A DNA stretch of 64,000 nt from an uncultured Lachnotalea sp. (GTDB lineage Bacteria > Bacillota > Clostridia > Lachnospirales > Lachnospiraceae). Shown here one piece after another: positions 7,652 to 16,553 of this stretch. The stretch spans positions 1 through 64,000 of the forward strand of contig CAMSZT010000001.1 in the NCBI GenBank assembly GCA_947066815.1. Reading direction: 5' to 3'. The stretch's first letter is position 1, and each line of letters opens with the position of its first letter. The notes under the pieces were generated by a model. The model made no database searches and was not told the DNA's origin. It saw nothing but the letters and a program-made list of their open reading frames with translations. Both the position numbers and the translations under genes were made by a program.

Positions 7652-8218
7652 ATGCCAAGGAAATTTATGTTTACGAGAGAAGAGATCCTTGCTGCCGCCC
7701 TTGATCTGGCAAGGGAACAGGGGATTGCCGCAGTAACCGCCAGGAGATTGGGTGAAAAGCTTGGTTCCTCTTCGAAGCCGGTCTTCAGCTTGTTTGAGAA
7801 CATGGAAGACGTATTGAGCGCTGTCATGGAAGCTGCCGACGGATTATATCAAAATTATCTGAAAGAGGATATGGCAAGGGGGAAATATCCACCCTATAAG
7901 GCAAGCGGCATGGCGTATATCCGTTTTGCAAAAGAAGAAAAGGAACTTTTCAAACTGCTCTTCATGCGTGACCGTTCGCAGGAAAGCATAGAGGAGAAAG
8001 GAGAAAACAAACCCCTGATCGAATTGGTACAGCAGGATTTAGGCATCAGCGAGGAAGATGCCCGTCTGTTCCATCTCGAAATGTGGATATATGTCCATGG
8101 TATGGCCACTATGCTCGCCACATCTTATCTGGAATTGGACGAAGGATTGATAAGCAGGGTATTGACAGACGGATATGAGGGGATGAAAGTCCGGTACATA
8201 GGAGGAGGATCGATATGA
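7652..8218 (+). CDS. TetR/AcrR-family regulator
   Basis: This 188-residue regulator starts at the ATG at 7652, which follows AAGGAG at good spacing; the frame is open further upstream, but that part overlaps its promoter. The helix-turn-helix spans about residues 8-50 (REEILAAALDLAREQGIAAVTARRLGEKLGSSSKPVFSLF). The C-terminal part resembles the WHG-like ligand domains of small clostridial TetR proteins. Its stop overlaps the next gene by four bases (ATGA), so it is coupled to the broken hydrolase. Base composition here is clearly more AT-rich than the flanks. Confidence 0.88.
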   Translation: MPRKFMFTREEILAAALDLAREQGIAAVTARRLGEKLGSSSKPVFSLFENMEDVLSAVMEAADGLYQNYLKEDMARGKYPPYKASGMAYIRFAKEEKELFKLLFMRDRSQESIEEKGENKPLIELVQQDLGISEEDARLFHLEMWIYVHGMATMLATSYLELDEGLISRVLTDGYEGMKVRYIGGGSI

Positions 8219-9158
8219 TATCGAAACACATTTATAAAAAGCAGGGAATAGAACTGAATTACTATGAAATAAGAAATACTTTGCAGCCATTGGTCCTCAT
8301 CCACGCTCAGGGGGTGGATGCTGCAAGTTTTGAAAATGTCTGGGAACCTTTATCAAAACAGTACCATGTCTATTCGATAGACTGCTATGGGCATGGAGAA
8401 AGCCTGCACAATGCGGAGCGATACAACGTGGAGGACATCAGTAAAGCGATCATCTGCTTTTTAGAAGATGTAGTAAAAAAGAATGTTTTTCTTCTGGGAC
8501 ATTCTTCGGGAGGGTTGATCGCCGCTTATATCGCATCCAAAACAGAGCTCTGCAGTTATCTGATCTTAGAAGACCCGCCGTTCTTTTCGTCGCAGGGAGA
8601 AAGGCGGAAAAATACGTACAATTATATGGATCTGTCTACGGTCTGCCACAATTTTATCAATCAATCGGAAAGCAAAGATTTTGTGCTGTACTATTTCAGC
8701 AATCAGTATGCGTGGAATCTTTCCCGGAAAGACCAAGAGAAAAGATAAAAGATAAAATGACAGCCATGGCATCAAAATACAGAAAAAAGCATCCCGACAG
8801 AAATCTGAAAGTAATGTTCTGGCCGAAAGCCGCACTCAGCGGCTTTCAAGGCATGAATAAATATGACCCCTTGTTCGGAGAGGCATTTTTTAATGACAGC
8901 TTTCATAACGGAATACCGCACGAAGACATATTGAACAATATCAAGTGCAAAACAATATTTATGAAAGCACAGACAAATATCAGCGAAGACGGTATTTTGA
9001 TGGCGGCATTAAGTGAAGAAGATCTGAAAAGAGTTTCGGAGCTCATTGCCGATCTGCAGATTGTCCGTTTTGATTGCGGCCACGGCATACACATAGAGAA
9101 GCCAAAGAAGTTTCTTGAATGTCTGACAAACCTCTTACATACGAAAGCGCCGCACTGA
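8215..9158 (+). pseudogene. Alpha/beta hydrolase, frameshifted
   Basis: The first frame (8215-8748) encodes an alpha/beta hydrolase N-terminus with PLVLIHAQGVDAASF, the oxyanion region, and the nucleophile elbow GHSSGG. It then shifts near 8712-8745. A second frame, offset by -1 and running to 9158, supplies the rest, including a C-terminal GHGIHIEKP with the expected catalytic His. Joined, they give one normal hydrolase of about 310 residues, so a one-base deletion is the simplest explanation. No canonical slippery heptamer is in frame at the junction (CTT-TCC-CGG). It is coupled to the TetR gene by ATGA, which suggests a repressor-enzyme pair. Confidence 0.82.
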
Positions 9159-9171
9159 TCTCTCAGTGCGG
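9150..9171. terminator. Hairpin at the hydrolase/tRNA-Gln junction
   Basis: CCGCACTGA and TCAGTGCGG form a perfect nine-base-pair stem with a four-base loop, and the hydrolase stop codon lies inside it. It separates the convergent hydrolase and tRNA-Gln transcripts. T-runs are weak on both sides, so its strength as a terminator is uncertain. Confidence 0.55.
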
Positions 9172-9181
9172 TACCGTTTCG

Positions 9182-9253
9182 CTGGGCTACAAGGATTCGA
9201 ACCTTGAAATGCTGGAGTCAGAGTCCAGTGCCTTACCATTTGGCGATAGCCCA
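9182..9253 (-). tRNA. tRNA-Gln (anticodon CUG)
   Basis: On the minus strand the acceptor strands TGGGCTA and TAGCCCA pair fully. The anticodon arm is CTGGA-CTCTGAC-TCCAG with CUG at 34-36, and the T-arm contains GGTTCGAATCC. The 3' CCA is not encoded. The tRNA 3' end faces the low-GC TetR/hydrolase patch. Confidence 0.95.
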
Positions 9254-9278
9254 TCGATGCATCTCTGCAACGAAATAT

Positions 9279-9307
9279 AGTATACACGAAAGTCTCTGAT
9301 TTGGCAA
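9279..9307 (-). promoter_or_regulatory. Sigma-A promoter of tRNA-Gln
   Basis: Minus-strand -35 TTGCCA (9302-9307), 17-base spacer and -10 TATACT (9279-9284), ending about 25 bases before the mature tRNA 5' end. Confidence 0.85.
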
Positions 9308-9352
9308 GCCCTTTTTTTAATTTTTTTAATTTTTTCCTTACAAGGCACCGGA

Positions 9353-9562
9353 TCACTGGATGGAGATCACCTTGTAATCCTGGTCCTCCACCGCCTTCTT
9401 CAATACGTCATCGTCCAGTGCCTCTTTCAGGGTGACCACAGCCGTGCCGGCCTCGTGGCTGACCTCCGCTCCTTCCACCGCCGGGAGGGCCTCCAGGCAT
9501 TTCTTCACCCTCGCCTCGCAGTGTCCGCACATCATGCCTTCGATTTTCATTGTCTTAACCAT
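9353..9562 (-). CDS. Nested CopZ-like copper chaperone start inside copA
   Basis: The C-terminal heavy-metal domain of CopA begins at an in-frame ATG (9562) preceded by AAGGAG nine bases upstream, an excellent ribosome site. Translation from it would give a free 69-residue protein with [11 protein letters not shown] and the ferredoxin-like HMA fold, the size and sequence of CopZ. The ribosome site overlaps the Lys-rich linker codons. CopZ normally passes Cu(I) to CopA, so one gene could yield both the pump and the free chaperone. Internal initiation is inferred and not proven. Confidence 0.5.
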   Translation of the reverse strand: MVKTMKIEGMMCGHCEARVKKCLEALPAVEGAEVSHEAGTAVVTLKEALDDDVLKKAVEDQDYKVISIQ

Positions 9563-11887
9563 GGCTTCGTTCTCCTTTTTCTGTTTTATTTTTATTTTCT
9601 TATCTTTAGCCCCGTTCCGGATGTTGAAAAAATTCAGCCGGAGGGCATTGGATACCACGCAAAAGCTGGACAGGCTCATGGCCGCCGCCCCGAACATGGG
9701 ATTTAGCTTCCAACCGAACACCGGGATCCAGACTCCCGCCGCCAGAGGAATTCCGATCACGTTGTAGAAGAACGCCCAGAACAGATTTTCATGAATGTTC
9801 CTCAACGTGGCCCGGCTTAAGCGGATGGCCGCCGGGACGTCACTGAGCCTGCTCTTCATCAGCACCACGTCGGCCGCATCAATCGCAATGTCGGTGCCCG
9901 CCCCGATGGCGATGCCGATGTCCGCCCTGGTGAGGGCCGGGGCGTCGTTGATGCCGTCGCCCACCATGACCACCTTGCCCTGTTCTTTCAGGGAACGGAT
10001 CACGCTCTCCTTTCCGTCAGGAAGAACGCCCGCGATCACCTGGTCCACGCCGGCCTGTCTGCCGATGGCCTTCGCCGTCCGCTCGTTGTCCCCGGTCAGC
10101 ATGACCACGCGGATCCCCATGTTCTGAAGCTCCTTCACCGCCTTCGGGCTGTCCTCCTTGATCACGTCGGCCACGGCGATGATACCGAGAAGCTTTCCCG
10201 CCCTCGTAAAGAGCAGGGGCGTCTTCCCCTCCTCCGCCAGGGCTTCCGCCCGCCTTTTTAATTCCTCCGGCACCTCCGTGCGGCTTCCGATATAGCTCAT
10301 GCTCCCGCCAAGAAGTTCTTCCCCATCCAGTATAGCAGAAAGACCGTTGCCGGGTAAAGCCTGAAAATCAGAAACCTCGCCGGGTGCCAGGTTCCGTTCC
10401 CCGGCCAGGAGGAGCACCGCCTTTGCCAGCGGATGCTCGCTTTTTGCCTCCAGGGCGCAGGCCGCCAGAAGAAGCTCCTCCTCCGAAACACCCTCTGCCG
10501 GAAGGACGTCGGTGGCCTTCGGCTCACCGCTGGTGATGGTCCCCGTCTTGTCGAGGGCCACGATCTGGGCCTTTCCCGTCTCCTCCAGAGAGACAGCCGT
10601 CTTAAAAAGAATCCCGTGCTTCGCCCCCATGCCGTTCCCGACCATGATCGCCACCGGCGTGGCAAGTCCCAGGGCGCAGGGGCAGCTGATGACCAGCACG
10701 GAAATGCCCCGGGCCAGGGCATAGCCGAAGGTCTGCCCGACCAAAAGCCATACGAGGGTTGTCACCACCGCAATGGTGATAACCGCAGGGACGAAAATCC
10801 CCGACACCTTGTCGGCCACCTTCGCAATGGGGGCCTTGGTGGCCGCCGCATCGCTGACCATGCGGATGATCTGGGAAAGAGTGGTGTCCTCCCCCACCCT
10901 GGAAGCCTCGCATTTGATAAAGCCGGACTGGTTCACCGTGGCCGCCGACACCAGGTCCCCCGGCGCCTTGTCCACGGGGATGCTCTCCCCGGTGAGGGCC
11001 GACTCATTGACCGCACTCATCCCTTCTATCACAATGCCGTCCACCGGGATGTTTTCCCCGGGACGGACCACGAACAGGTCCCCTTTTCTCACCTGGGCCG
11101 CCGGGACCGTCACCTCCGCCCCGTCCCGGATGACCGTCGCCGTCTTGGGAGCCAGCTTCATCAGGCTTTTCAAGGCGTCGGTGGTCCTCCCCTTGGAGCG
11201 GGCCTCCAGCATCTTCCCCACGGTGATGAGAGCCAAAATCATGGCCGCCGACTCAAAATAAAACTCATGCATATAGGCCATGACTCCCGCCATGTCCCCC
11301 CGCATCTGAGCGTCCGTCATGGCGAAGAGGGCGTAGGTGCTGTAGACAAAGGAGGCGCCGGACCCCAGGGCCACCAGGGTGTCCATGTTGGGAGCGCCGT
11401 GGAGCAGGCTCCTAAAGCCGCTGATAAAGAACTTCTGGTTGATCACCATGACGATCACCGTCAAAAGGAGCTGCAAGAGCCCCATGGCCACGTGGTTCTG
11501 TGCCAAAAACGCCGGGGCCGGCCAGCCCCACATCATATGTCCCATGGAAAAATACATGAGGACGACCAGGAAGCCCAGGGAAGCGATCAGCCGCCGCTTT
11601 AACACGGGAGTCTCCCGGTCCTTTAAGGCATCCTCCGCCCCGCCGCTCCCCAAAGCCGTTTCCGTTCCGCTTTCTGCCGGGGCCCCCTCTCCCTTGAGAG
11701 CCGCACCGTAGCCAGCCTCCTCCACTGCCCGGATGATCTCAGAGGAGGCCGCCTCTCCCTCCACCCCCATGGAATTGGTCAAAAGACTCACGGAACAGGA
11801 CGTAACGCCCTCCACCTTTGACACGGCCTTCTCCACCCTGGCGCTGCAGGCCGCACAGCTCATCCCCGTCACCCTATACTGCTCCAT
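9353..11887 (-). CDS. copA: Copper-translocating P1B-type ATPase CopA with C-terminal HMA domain
   Basis: This 844-residue inner-membrane pump exports Cu(I). The N-terminal heavy-metal domain carries MSCAAC (residues 9-14). Membrane segments follow, then the actuator TGES, the CPC metal site [11 protein letters not shown] near residue 399, the phosphorylated DKTGT near 444, and [10 protein letters not shown] near the end of the ATP domain. Unusually, a Lys-rich linker after the last membrane pair leads to a second metal-binding domain with MMCGHC near residues 784-789. GGAGG precedes the ATG. The promoter has a copper-type dyad in its spacer. Confidence 0.95.
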   Translation of the reverse strand: MEQYRVTGMSCAACSARVEKAVSKVEGVTSCSVSLLTNSMGVEGEAASSEIIRAVEEAGYGAALKGEGAPAESGTETALGSGGAEDALKDRETPVLKRRLIASLGFLVVLMYFSMGHMMWGWPAPAFLAQNHVAMGLLQLLLTVIVMVINQKFFISGFRSLLHGAPNMDTLVALGSGASFVYSTYALFAMTDAQMRGDMAGVMAYMHEFYFESAAMILALITVGKMLEARSKGRTTDALKSLMKLAPKTATVIRDGAEVTVPAAQVRKGDLFVVRPGENIPVDGIVIEGMSAVNESALTGESIPVDKAPGDLVSAATVNQSGFIKCEASRVGEDTTLSQIIRMVSDAAATKAPIAKVADKVSGIFVPAVITIAVVTTLVWLLVGQTFGYALARGISVLVISCPCALGLATPVAIMVGNGMGAKHGILFKTAVSLEETGKAQIVALDKTGTITSGEPKATDVLPAEGVSEEELLLAACALEAKSEHPLAKAVLLLAGERNLAPGEVSDFQALPGNGLSAILDGEELLGGSMSYIGSRTEVPEELKRRAEALAEEGKTPLLFTRAGKLLGIIAVADVIKEDSPKAVKELQNMGIRVVMLTGDNERTAKAIGRQAGVDQVIAGVLPDGKESVIRSLKEQGKVVMVGDGINDAPALTRADIGIAIGAGTDIAIDAADVVLMKSRLSDVPAAIRLSRATLRNIHENLFWAFFYNVIGIPLAAGVWIPVFGWKLNPMFGAAAMSLSSFCVVSNALRLNFFNIRNGAKDKKIKIKQKKENEAMVKTMKIEGMMCGHCEARVKKCLEALPAVEGAEVSHEAGTAVVTLKEALDDDVLKKAVEDQDYKVISIQ

Positions 11888-11941
11888 CTCTCATTCCTCC
11901 GTAAGCTGGATTTTTTTGCTCGCATAACCTTCTTTTTCTAT

Positions 11942-11970
11942 ATCATATACCCCCTACCGGTATATGTCAA
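11942..11970 (-). promoter_or_regulatory. copA promoter with CsoR/CopY-type dyad
   Basis: Minus-strand -35 TTGACA (11965-11970), 17-base spacer and -10 TATGAT (11942-11947). The spacer holds the dyad ATACC...GGTAT with a GGGGG run (11945-11964), as in operators of copper-sensing CsoR repressors. No copper regulator gene is present in this window. Confidence 0.8.
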
Positions 11971-12023
11971 GCGCTTTTTGAATGACCCTTTCCATCTTCC
12001 CCGACCTGTGGTATACTTGCTTA

Positions 12024-12098
12024 GGTAATTGCAAGACATGAAATCGCGGAAATACTGTCAGAATATTCAACAAGTTTTTGAGTTTCGCAATCACCTGA
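12024..12098. repeat. Mobile-type palindrome, copy E1, with 12-base flanking direct repeats
   Basis: The terminal inverted repeats are GGTAATTGC and GCAATCACC, with GAATATTC near the centre. The direct repeat TATACTTGCTTA flanks it at 12012-12023 and 12099-12110. The repeat contains a TATACT hexamer that looks like the -10 of yitT, so the insertion appears to have duplicated it. The minus strand aligns with copies at 16554, 32289 and 40083. Confidence 0.85.
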
Positions 12099-12130
12099 TA
12101 TACTTGCTTAATGTGAGAGGGAGATCGATC

Positions 12131-13018
12131 ATGAATACCAATGGAAAAAACAACCAGAATACTGCTCCACGCCATCTTTTGTCCACGCTGCTTTTTGTCG
12201 CCGCCGGCAATTTCCTTTATGCGCTGACCGTCAGGCTGTTCCTGCTTCCCGCAGGTCTTGCCACAGGCGGCGCCACAGGGATCGCCCTGGCCGTCCATCA
12301 TTTCTCCGGCCTCCCCGTTTCCCTTTTTATCCTGATCTTCAATGTCCTGATGCTGATCCTCGGCTATGTCTGCCTGGGCAGGCAGTTTGCCGTGACGACC
12401 GTCCTGAGCACCTTTTTCTATCCTCTGGCCCTCGGCCTTCTGGACTGGCTCTTAAAGGATCTGACGCTCACGAAAGACCTCCTGCTCTGCACGGTGTTTT
12501 CCGGGATCGGCATCGGCCTTTCTTTAAGCGTCGTTATCCGCGCCGGGGCCTCCACGGGAGGGATGGACATCCCGCCCCTCATCCTGAACAGATATTTTAA
12601 GATCCCGGTCTCCATGGGGCTCTACCTGTTCGACATCCTGATCCTTCTCGCCCAGGCTTTCTTCCACGCTCCGGAGGAGATCCTCTACGGCATCCTCCTG
12701 GTACTCATCTATTCCGCCGTGGTGGACAAGATGCTGTTCATCGGCGCCTCCAAGATCGAAGTTAAGATCATCAGTGAGAAGTCCGACGATATCCGGGAGG
12801 AGATCCTGCAGCAGCTTGACCGGGGCGTCACCATGCTCTCCGGCGAAGGCGGTTACCTCCATTTCAGCACCCAGATCATCATGACCGTCGTCTCCGGCAG
12901 AGAACTTCCCAAGGTGGAAAAGCTGGCCCGCTCCATCGACCCGGAATGCTTCATGGTCATCACCAGGGTCAACGAGGTCAGCGGACGGGGATTTTCCCTG
13001 AACAAGGAATACCGATGA
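12131..13018 (+). CDS. YitT family membrane protein with DUF2179 domain
   Basis: This 295-residue protein has five or six N-terminal membrane segments (residues 15-170: FVAAGNFLYALTVRLFLLPAG, VSLFILIFNVLMLILG and others) with the GLATGGATGIAL signature. A soluble C-terminal DUF2179 domain follows (residues 195-290: ASKIEVKIISEKSDDIREEI...). The ATG at 12131 has GGGAG upstream; the frame is open earlier but runs through the E1 palindrome. Members are widespread in Firmicutes; transport function is suspected but not established. The promoter is probably the TATACT box copied by the E1 insertion. Confidence 0.88.
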   Translation: MNTNGKNNQNTAPRHLLSTLLFVAAGNFLYALTVRLFLLPAGLATGGATGIALAVHHFSGLPVSLFILIFNVLMLILGYVCLGRQFAVTTVLSTFFYPLALGLLDWLLKDLTLTKDLLLCTVFSGIGIGLSLSVVIRAGASTGGMDIPPLILNRYFKIPVSMGLYLFDILILLAQAFFHAPEEILYGILLVLIYSAVVDKMLFIGASKIEVKIISEKSDDIREEILQQLDRGVTMLSGEGGYLHFSTQIIMTVVSGRELPKVEKLARSIDPECFMVITRVNEVSGRGFSLNKEYR

Positions 13019-13056
13019 CCTCCCGTCTTCTCCGACTGTTTTTAATATGCGCCGTT

Positions 13057-13980
13057 CTATGTGAGAATACCCGTCCTTTCTCCAAAATGTCCATGGTTGG
13101 AGGGGACGGCGAGGCTTTTCCGATATTTTAGCGGCGGAACGCCGTATTTTTCCCGGAACCGCTTTACAAAATAGCTGGTGTCCGCAAAGCCGCAGGCGAA
13201 GCAGATCTCAGTCACATTCTGCTCCGTCCCGGCTAGAAGGCCGGCCGCCTTCGCTAGACGGTAATCATTGAGATAGGCCACGGGGCTGACCCCGGCATAC
13301 TGCTTAAAACACCGGAACGCCTCGCTCCGGCTGATATTCGCCGCCCCGATGAGATCCTCCACCGTAATCCGTTCCTGAAAGTGCTCGTGGATATAGGAGA
13401 GGATCTTTTTTACGCCCCCGTTGTGGGATTTGGTCCGGCCCCCCGCAAGCTCCCTCTCCATATAAACCGCCGTGTGATACCAGATGCCGCCAAGCAGGGA
13501 CAGGCAGCGAAGCTCATATCCATATTCCGTCCGGTCCAGCCCCGCAAGCTCCCGCAGCATGTCCGCCACTCTTTTTCCCTCTTCGGACCGGGCATCCCAC
13601 TGAAACCCGTCCGCCTTTCCCTCAAAATATTTGAGGAAGGCCGAACCGGCATAGCCCTTGGTGAAGATCTCAGCCTGAAAGGTGATCCCCAGCACTCCCG
13701 CATTCTCCGTGTCCTCCCTCTGTCTTGCCGTGTGAAGGATACCGGAATTGATAAAAAGACACTCCCCCGTCTCGAGGGAGATCGGCGCCCCGTCCAGATA
13801 AAAATCAACCGTCCCGCAGAGGACCAGAACGTACTCATAATCCCTGTGCCAGTGGCAGTTCAACGTGTGATCCGCCAGCTTCCCATAGTCATCTATGAAG
13901 ATCTCCAGCGGAAACGACATGTCCTCATATCGGATATTTTCTTTCAGACTCCCGTCCACCACAACCTGATAGGTTTCCAT
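13057..13980 (-). CDS. AraC-family transcriptional regulator
   Basis: This 307-residue regulator has an N-terminal cupin sensor domain (CHWHRDYEYVLVLCGTVDFYLDG..., about residues 40-120) and a C-terminal pair of helix-turn-helix motifs (residues 200-295: ILSYIHEHFQERITVEDLIGAANISRSEAFRCFKQYAG; VTEICFACGFADTSYFVKRFREKYG). I chose ATG 13980 over the GTG 12 bases upstream because of AAGGG spacing. It is divergent from a MATE exporter gene across an AT-rich region with an inverted repeat, so it probably controls that exporter and itself. Confidence 0.9.
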   Translation of the reverse strand: METYQVVVDGSLKENIRYEDMSFPLEIFIDDYGKLADHTLNCHWHRDYEYVLVLCGTVDFYLDGAPISLETGECLFINSGILHTARQREDTENAGVLGITFQAEIFTKGYAGSAFLKYFEGKADGFQWDARSEEGKRVADMLRELAGLDRTEYGYELRCLSLLGGIWYHTAVYMERELAGGRTKSHNGGVKKILSYIHEHFQERITVEDLIGAANISRSEAFRCFKQYAGVSPVAYLNDYRLAKAAGLLAGTEQNVTEICFACGFADTSYFVKRFREKYGVPPLKYRKSLAVPSNHGHFGERTGILT

Positions 13981-14031
13981 TCTCCCGAACACCCTTCCCC
14001 GGCCGCTTTCGGCGTTTTCCCGTTATGATAT

Positions 14032-14075
14032 TATTCTTATATAATTTCGGATTTTTATTATATAATATAAGAATA
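14032..14075. promoter_or_regulatory. AT-rich inverted repeat in the AraC/MATE divergent region
   Basis: TATTCTTATAT (14032-14042) and ATATAAGAATA (14065-14075) are perfect 11-base inverted arms, 22 bases apart, in an otherwise GC-rich context. The layout suits an AraC-type dimer site shared by both promoters, and TATAAT-like hexamers lie within it. Confidence 0.6.
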
Positions 14076-14191
14076 GTCCGTATTATAATTACATCTCGGA
14101 ATGAAACGGCCGACTGCTCTGCGGAATCTTCCTCCGCATGGGCCGCGGCCGCAGCACACAGAAAACAGACTGAAATTCGGAGGCTTTACCT

Positions 14192-15586
14192 GTGAAGAAC
14201 GAAAAAAACATGACCGTCGGAAGGCCGGGACAGCTCATCCTCTCTTTTGCCGTCCCACTGATCATCGGAAATCTCGGACAGCAATTTTACATGATCGTGG
14301 ACTCCATCATTGTCGGCCAGGGCGTCGGTGTAAAGGGGCTCGCCGCCGTCGGAGCCACAGACTGGACCTACTGGCTCTTTCTCTGGACCGTCCAGGCTCT
14401 GACCCAGGGGTTCTCCATCCCCATCGCCCAGCAGTACGGCATGGGGAATTCCCGAGGCGTAAAAAAAGCCGTCTCCATGTCCCTGCTCCTCTGCGGCGTC
14501 CTGGGGCTGGCTCTCACCGTCCTCGGCCTGGCCGGCCTCTCCACGCTCCTGCATCTATTGAAGACTCCCGGCGATATCTATGACGGCGCCGTCTCTTACC
14601 TTAGGATCATGTTCGGCGGCCTCCTTGCCGTCATGGCCTACAATATGGCCTCCGCCATCCTCCGGGCCTTCGGAGACGGAAAGACACCCCTGATCGCCAT
14701 GGCCATCGCCGCCGTCACCAACATCGCGCTCGACCTTCTGTTTGTCATGGTATTCCGTTTCGGCATCGCCGGAGCGGCAGCCGCCACGGTGATCGCCCAG
14801 GCCGTCGCCTTCGTCTACTGCTTTTTCTTTCTTTTCAGGCATGGGATCTTAAAATTCGAACGAAAAGGCTGGCAGCCGGAGGGGGCGGCCATCCGGACCC
14901 TCTGCAAAAGCGGATGTTCCCTGGCCTTCACCCACATCCTGATCGCCGTCGGAGGAATGATCCTCCAGTCCGCGATCAATCTCCAGGGGGCCGCATTTAT
15001 TGCCGCCGCCACGGCCGCAAACAAACTCCTCGGCCTTCTGGAAAGCTCGGCCATTTCCCTGGGCTACTCCGTCACCACCTATGTGGCCCAGAACTGGGGA
15101 GCCAAGCTCTATGACCGTCTGAAAAAAGGACTGCATACCTCCATTTTTATCGCCGTCGGGATCTCTCTGTTCATCACCGCCGTCATGATCTTTGCAGGAA
15201 AGCCGATCCTGAGTCTTTTTGTCAATCCGGCAGATGAGAATGCGGAGGCGGTCCTGGATATTTCTTACCGCTACCTGTTCCTCATGAGCTGCTTTTTAAG
15301 CTCTCTGTACCTGCTCCACGTCCTGCGCAACGCCCTGCAGGGGATCGGCTGCGGCCTGGCCACCATTCTGTCCGGGGCCGCGGAATTTGCGGCGCGGGTC
15401 TCGGTCGCCCTGTATTTTTCCGCACAGTTCGGCGAAACGGCCCTCATGCTTGCGGAGCCCCTCGCCTGGGTCGCCGCCGCCGTCATCCTCGCCGTCATGG
15501 CTGTTCTGAGGTTCGGGCGGCGGCTCCAGGGCCGTCCGGCAGACGCCCTCTGCGGCTGCAGAGCAGGCGTCCGCCAGGCGCCTTAG
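14192..15586 (+). CDS. MATE family multidrug/cation exporter
   Basis: This 464-residue inner-membrane antiporter has the MATE fold of twelve membrane segments in two halves. The N-terminal PLIIGNLGQQFYMIVDSIIVGQGVGVKGLAAVGA block and the repeat-half equivalents are clear. Start codon GTG at 14192 is supported by CGGAGG eight bases upstream. It exports cationic drugs or metabolites using a sodium or proton gradient; the substrate cannot be predicted. The divergent AraC regulator is the likely controller. Confidence 0.92.
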   Translation: MKNEKNMTVGRPGQLILSFAVPLIIGNLGQQFYMIVDSIIVGQGVGVKGLAAVGATDWTYWLFLWTVQALTQGFSIPIAQQYGMGNSRGVKKAVSMSLLLCGVLGLALTVLGLAGLSTLLHLLKTPGDIYDGAVSYLRIMFGGLLAVMAYNMASAILRAFGDGKTPLIAMAIAAVTNIALDLLFVMVFRFGIAGAAAATVIAQAVAFVYCFFFLFRHGILKFERKGWQPEGAAIRTLCKSGCSLAFTHILIAVGGMILQSAINLQGAAFIAAATAANKLLGLLESSAISLGYSVTTYVAQNWGAKLYDRLKKGLHTSIFIAVGISLFITAVMIFAGKPILSLFVNPADENAEAVLDISYRYLFLMSCFLSSLYLLHVLRNALQGIGCGLATILSGAAEFAARVSVALYFSAQFGETALMLAEPLAWVAAAVILAVMAVLRFGRRLQGRPADALCGCRAGVRQAP

Positions 15587-15593
15587 AAAACAA

Positions 15594-15619
15594 GACGGAC
15601 GGGCACATGCCCGTCCGTC
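15594..15619 (-). terminator. Terminator of the metallo-beta-lactamase gene
   Basis: GACGGACGGGCA and TGCCCGTCCGTC form a perfect 12-base-pair stem with a two-base loop. On the minus strand it is followed by TTGTTTTC. It lies between the converging MATE and MBL-fold genes and may serve both. Confidence 0.85.
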
Positions 15620-15639
15620 AACTCAGGCGGCCCCGGAGC

Positions 15640-16518
15640 TTACACCCGCTGCCAAAGCAGCAGGCTGTCCTCAAATCCCGCTCTCACCTTTCCGCCGTCC
15701 TTCAGCCAGGAGAGATAGGAGCGCACCGTGCTGCCCACCAGGACATACTGCTCAAAGTTCATAGTGAGCCCATACCCTCTGAACACCTCCTGCAGGATCT
15801 TCTCGAAAGTGGCCGGCTCCCCGCAGATGGATAAGATCCTCTCCGCAATGCTCTGCACCTTGTCCCTGTTACAGCGGACAAGCTCCCCCACGTCGGCGCA
15901 GACTTCTGCATGGGCCGGAACAAATACATCCGCCTTCATCTTTTCTACTCTGTCCAGTGTTTCCAGATAGGCCCCCACATCATAGATGAAAGAGACGGCA
16001 TACTTTTCCAGTGTCTCCCTGCTGCTCACGCAGTCCGCGAGAAATACGACGCCGTCCGGCGTCCGAAATCCCGCCATATCAAAAAAATGGCCCGGCAGGG
16101 GGATCACTTCGACCTCCTTCGGAAAGCTCTCATCGGAAAAATCGGTCACGTCGCTCCCCTGCGCCATCAGGAACTTGTGCCGCAGGTCCCGGCAGGGATA
16201 TCCCCCGTAGAGGAAGGACGGCTCCAGCACGGGATATCTCGTGAAAGCGGCTTCCACGCCGCCGCAGTAGACCCTGCACCCGGTCTGCCCCTGGAGATAT
16301 TTATTGCCGCCGATATGGTCCGCGTTGGAGTGGGTGTTCAGTATGGCCGCCAGCTGCCAGCCGTTCCTGTCCAGGATCTGCCGGACCTTCCTCCCCGCAT
16401 CCTTGTCGTTCCCGCTGTCGATCAGATAGACCTGATCTCCCTCCGCAAGATAGACGCCGATCTTCGCCGGACAGTTTATGTAATAACATTTCTCACTGAT
16501 CTGTACCAATTCATACAT
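15640..16518 (-). CDS. Metallo-beta-lactamase-fold hydrolase
   Basis: This 292-residue protein has the MBL fold. Metal ligands appear in order: THSNADHIGG (the HxHxDH site with the first His replaced by Asn spacing), LPGH near 150, LADC near 170 and VPAHAEV near 205. The first motif reads H-S-N-A-D-H rather than the usual H-x-H-x-D-H, so one zinc ligand is altered. The ATG at 16518 follows AAAGGAG at nine bases. A C-terminal region (ATFEKILQEVFRGYGLTMNFEQYVLVGSTVRSYLSWL) resembles a winged helix. The substrate is unknown; a palindrome element sits in its leader. Confidence 0.82.
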   Translation of the reverse strand: MYELVQISEKCYYINCPAKIGVYLAEGDQVYLIDSGNDKDAGRKVRQILDRNGWQLAAILNTHSNADHIGGNKYLQGQTGCRVYCGGVEAAFTRYPVLEPSFLYGGYPCRDLRHKFLMAQGSDVTDFSDESFPKEVEVIPLPGHFFDMAGFRTPDGVVFLADCVSSRETLEKYAVSFIYDVGAYLETLDRVEKMKADVFVPAHAEVCADVGELVRCNRDKVQSIAERILSICGEPATFEKILQEVFRGYGLTMNFEQYVLVGSTVRSYLSWLKDGGKVRAGFEDSLLLWQRV

Positions 16519-16553
16519 GTCCACGTACTCCTTTCTGGCTGTCATATGCAAAT

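Noticed and set aside
8700-8730. Programmed -1 frameshift in the hydrolase
   Set aside because: No X-XXY-YYZ slippery heptamer is in frame and no stimulatory structure is seen; a one-base deletion is simpler.
9308-9345. T-rich run on the plus strand read as a terminator for copA
   Set aside because: copA is on the minus strand, where this run is A-rich and no hairpin precedes it.
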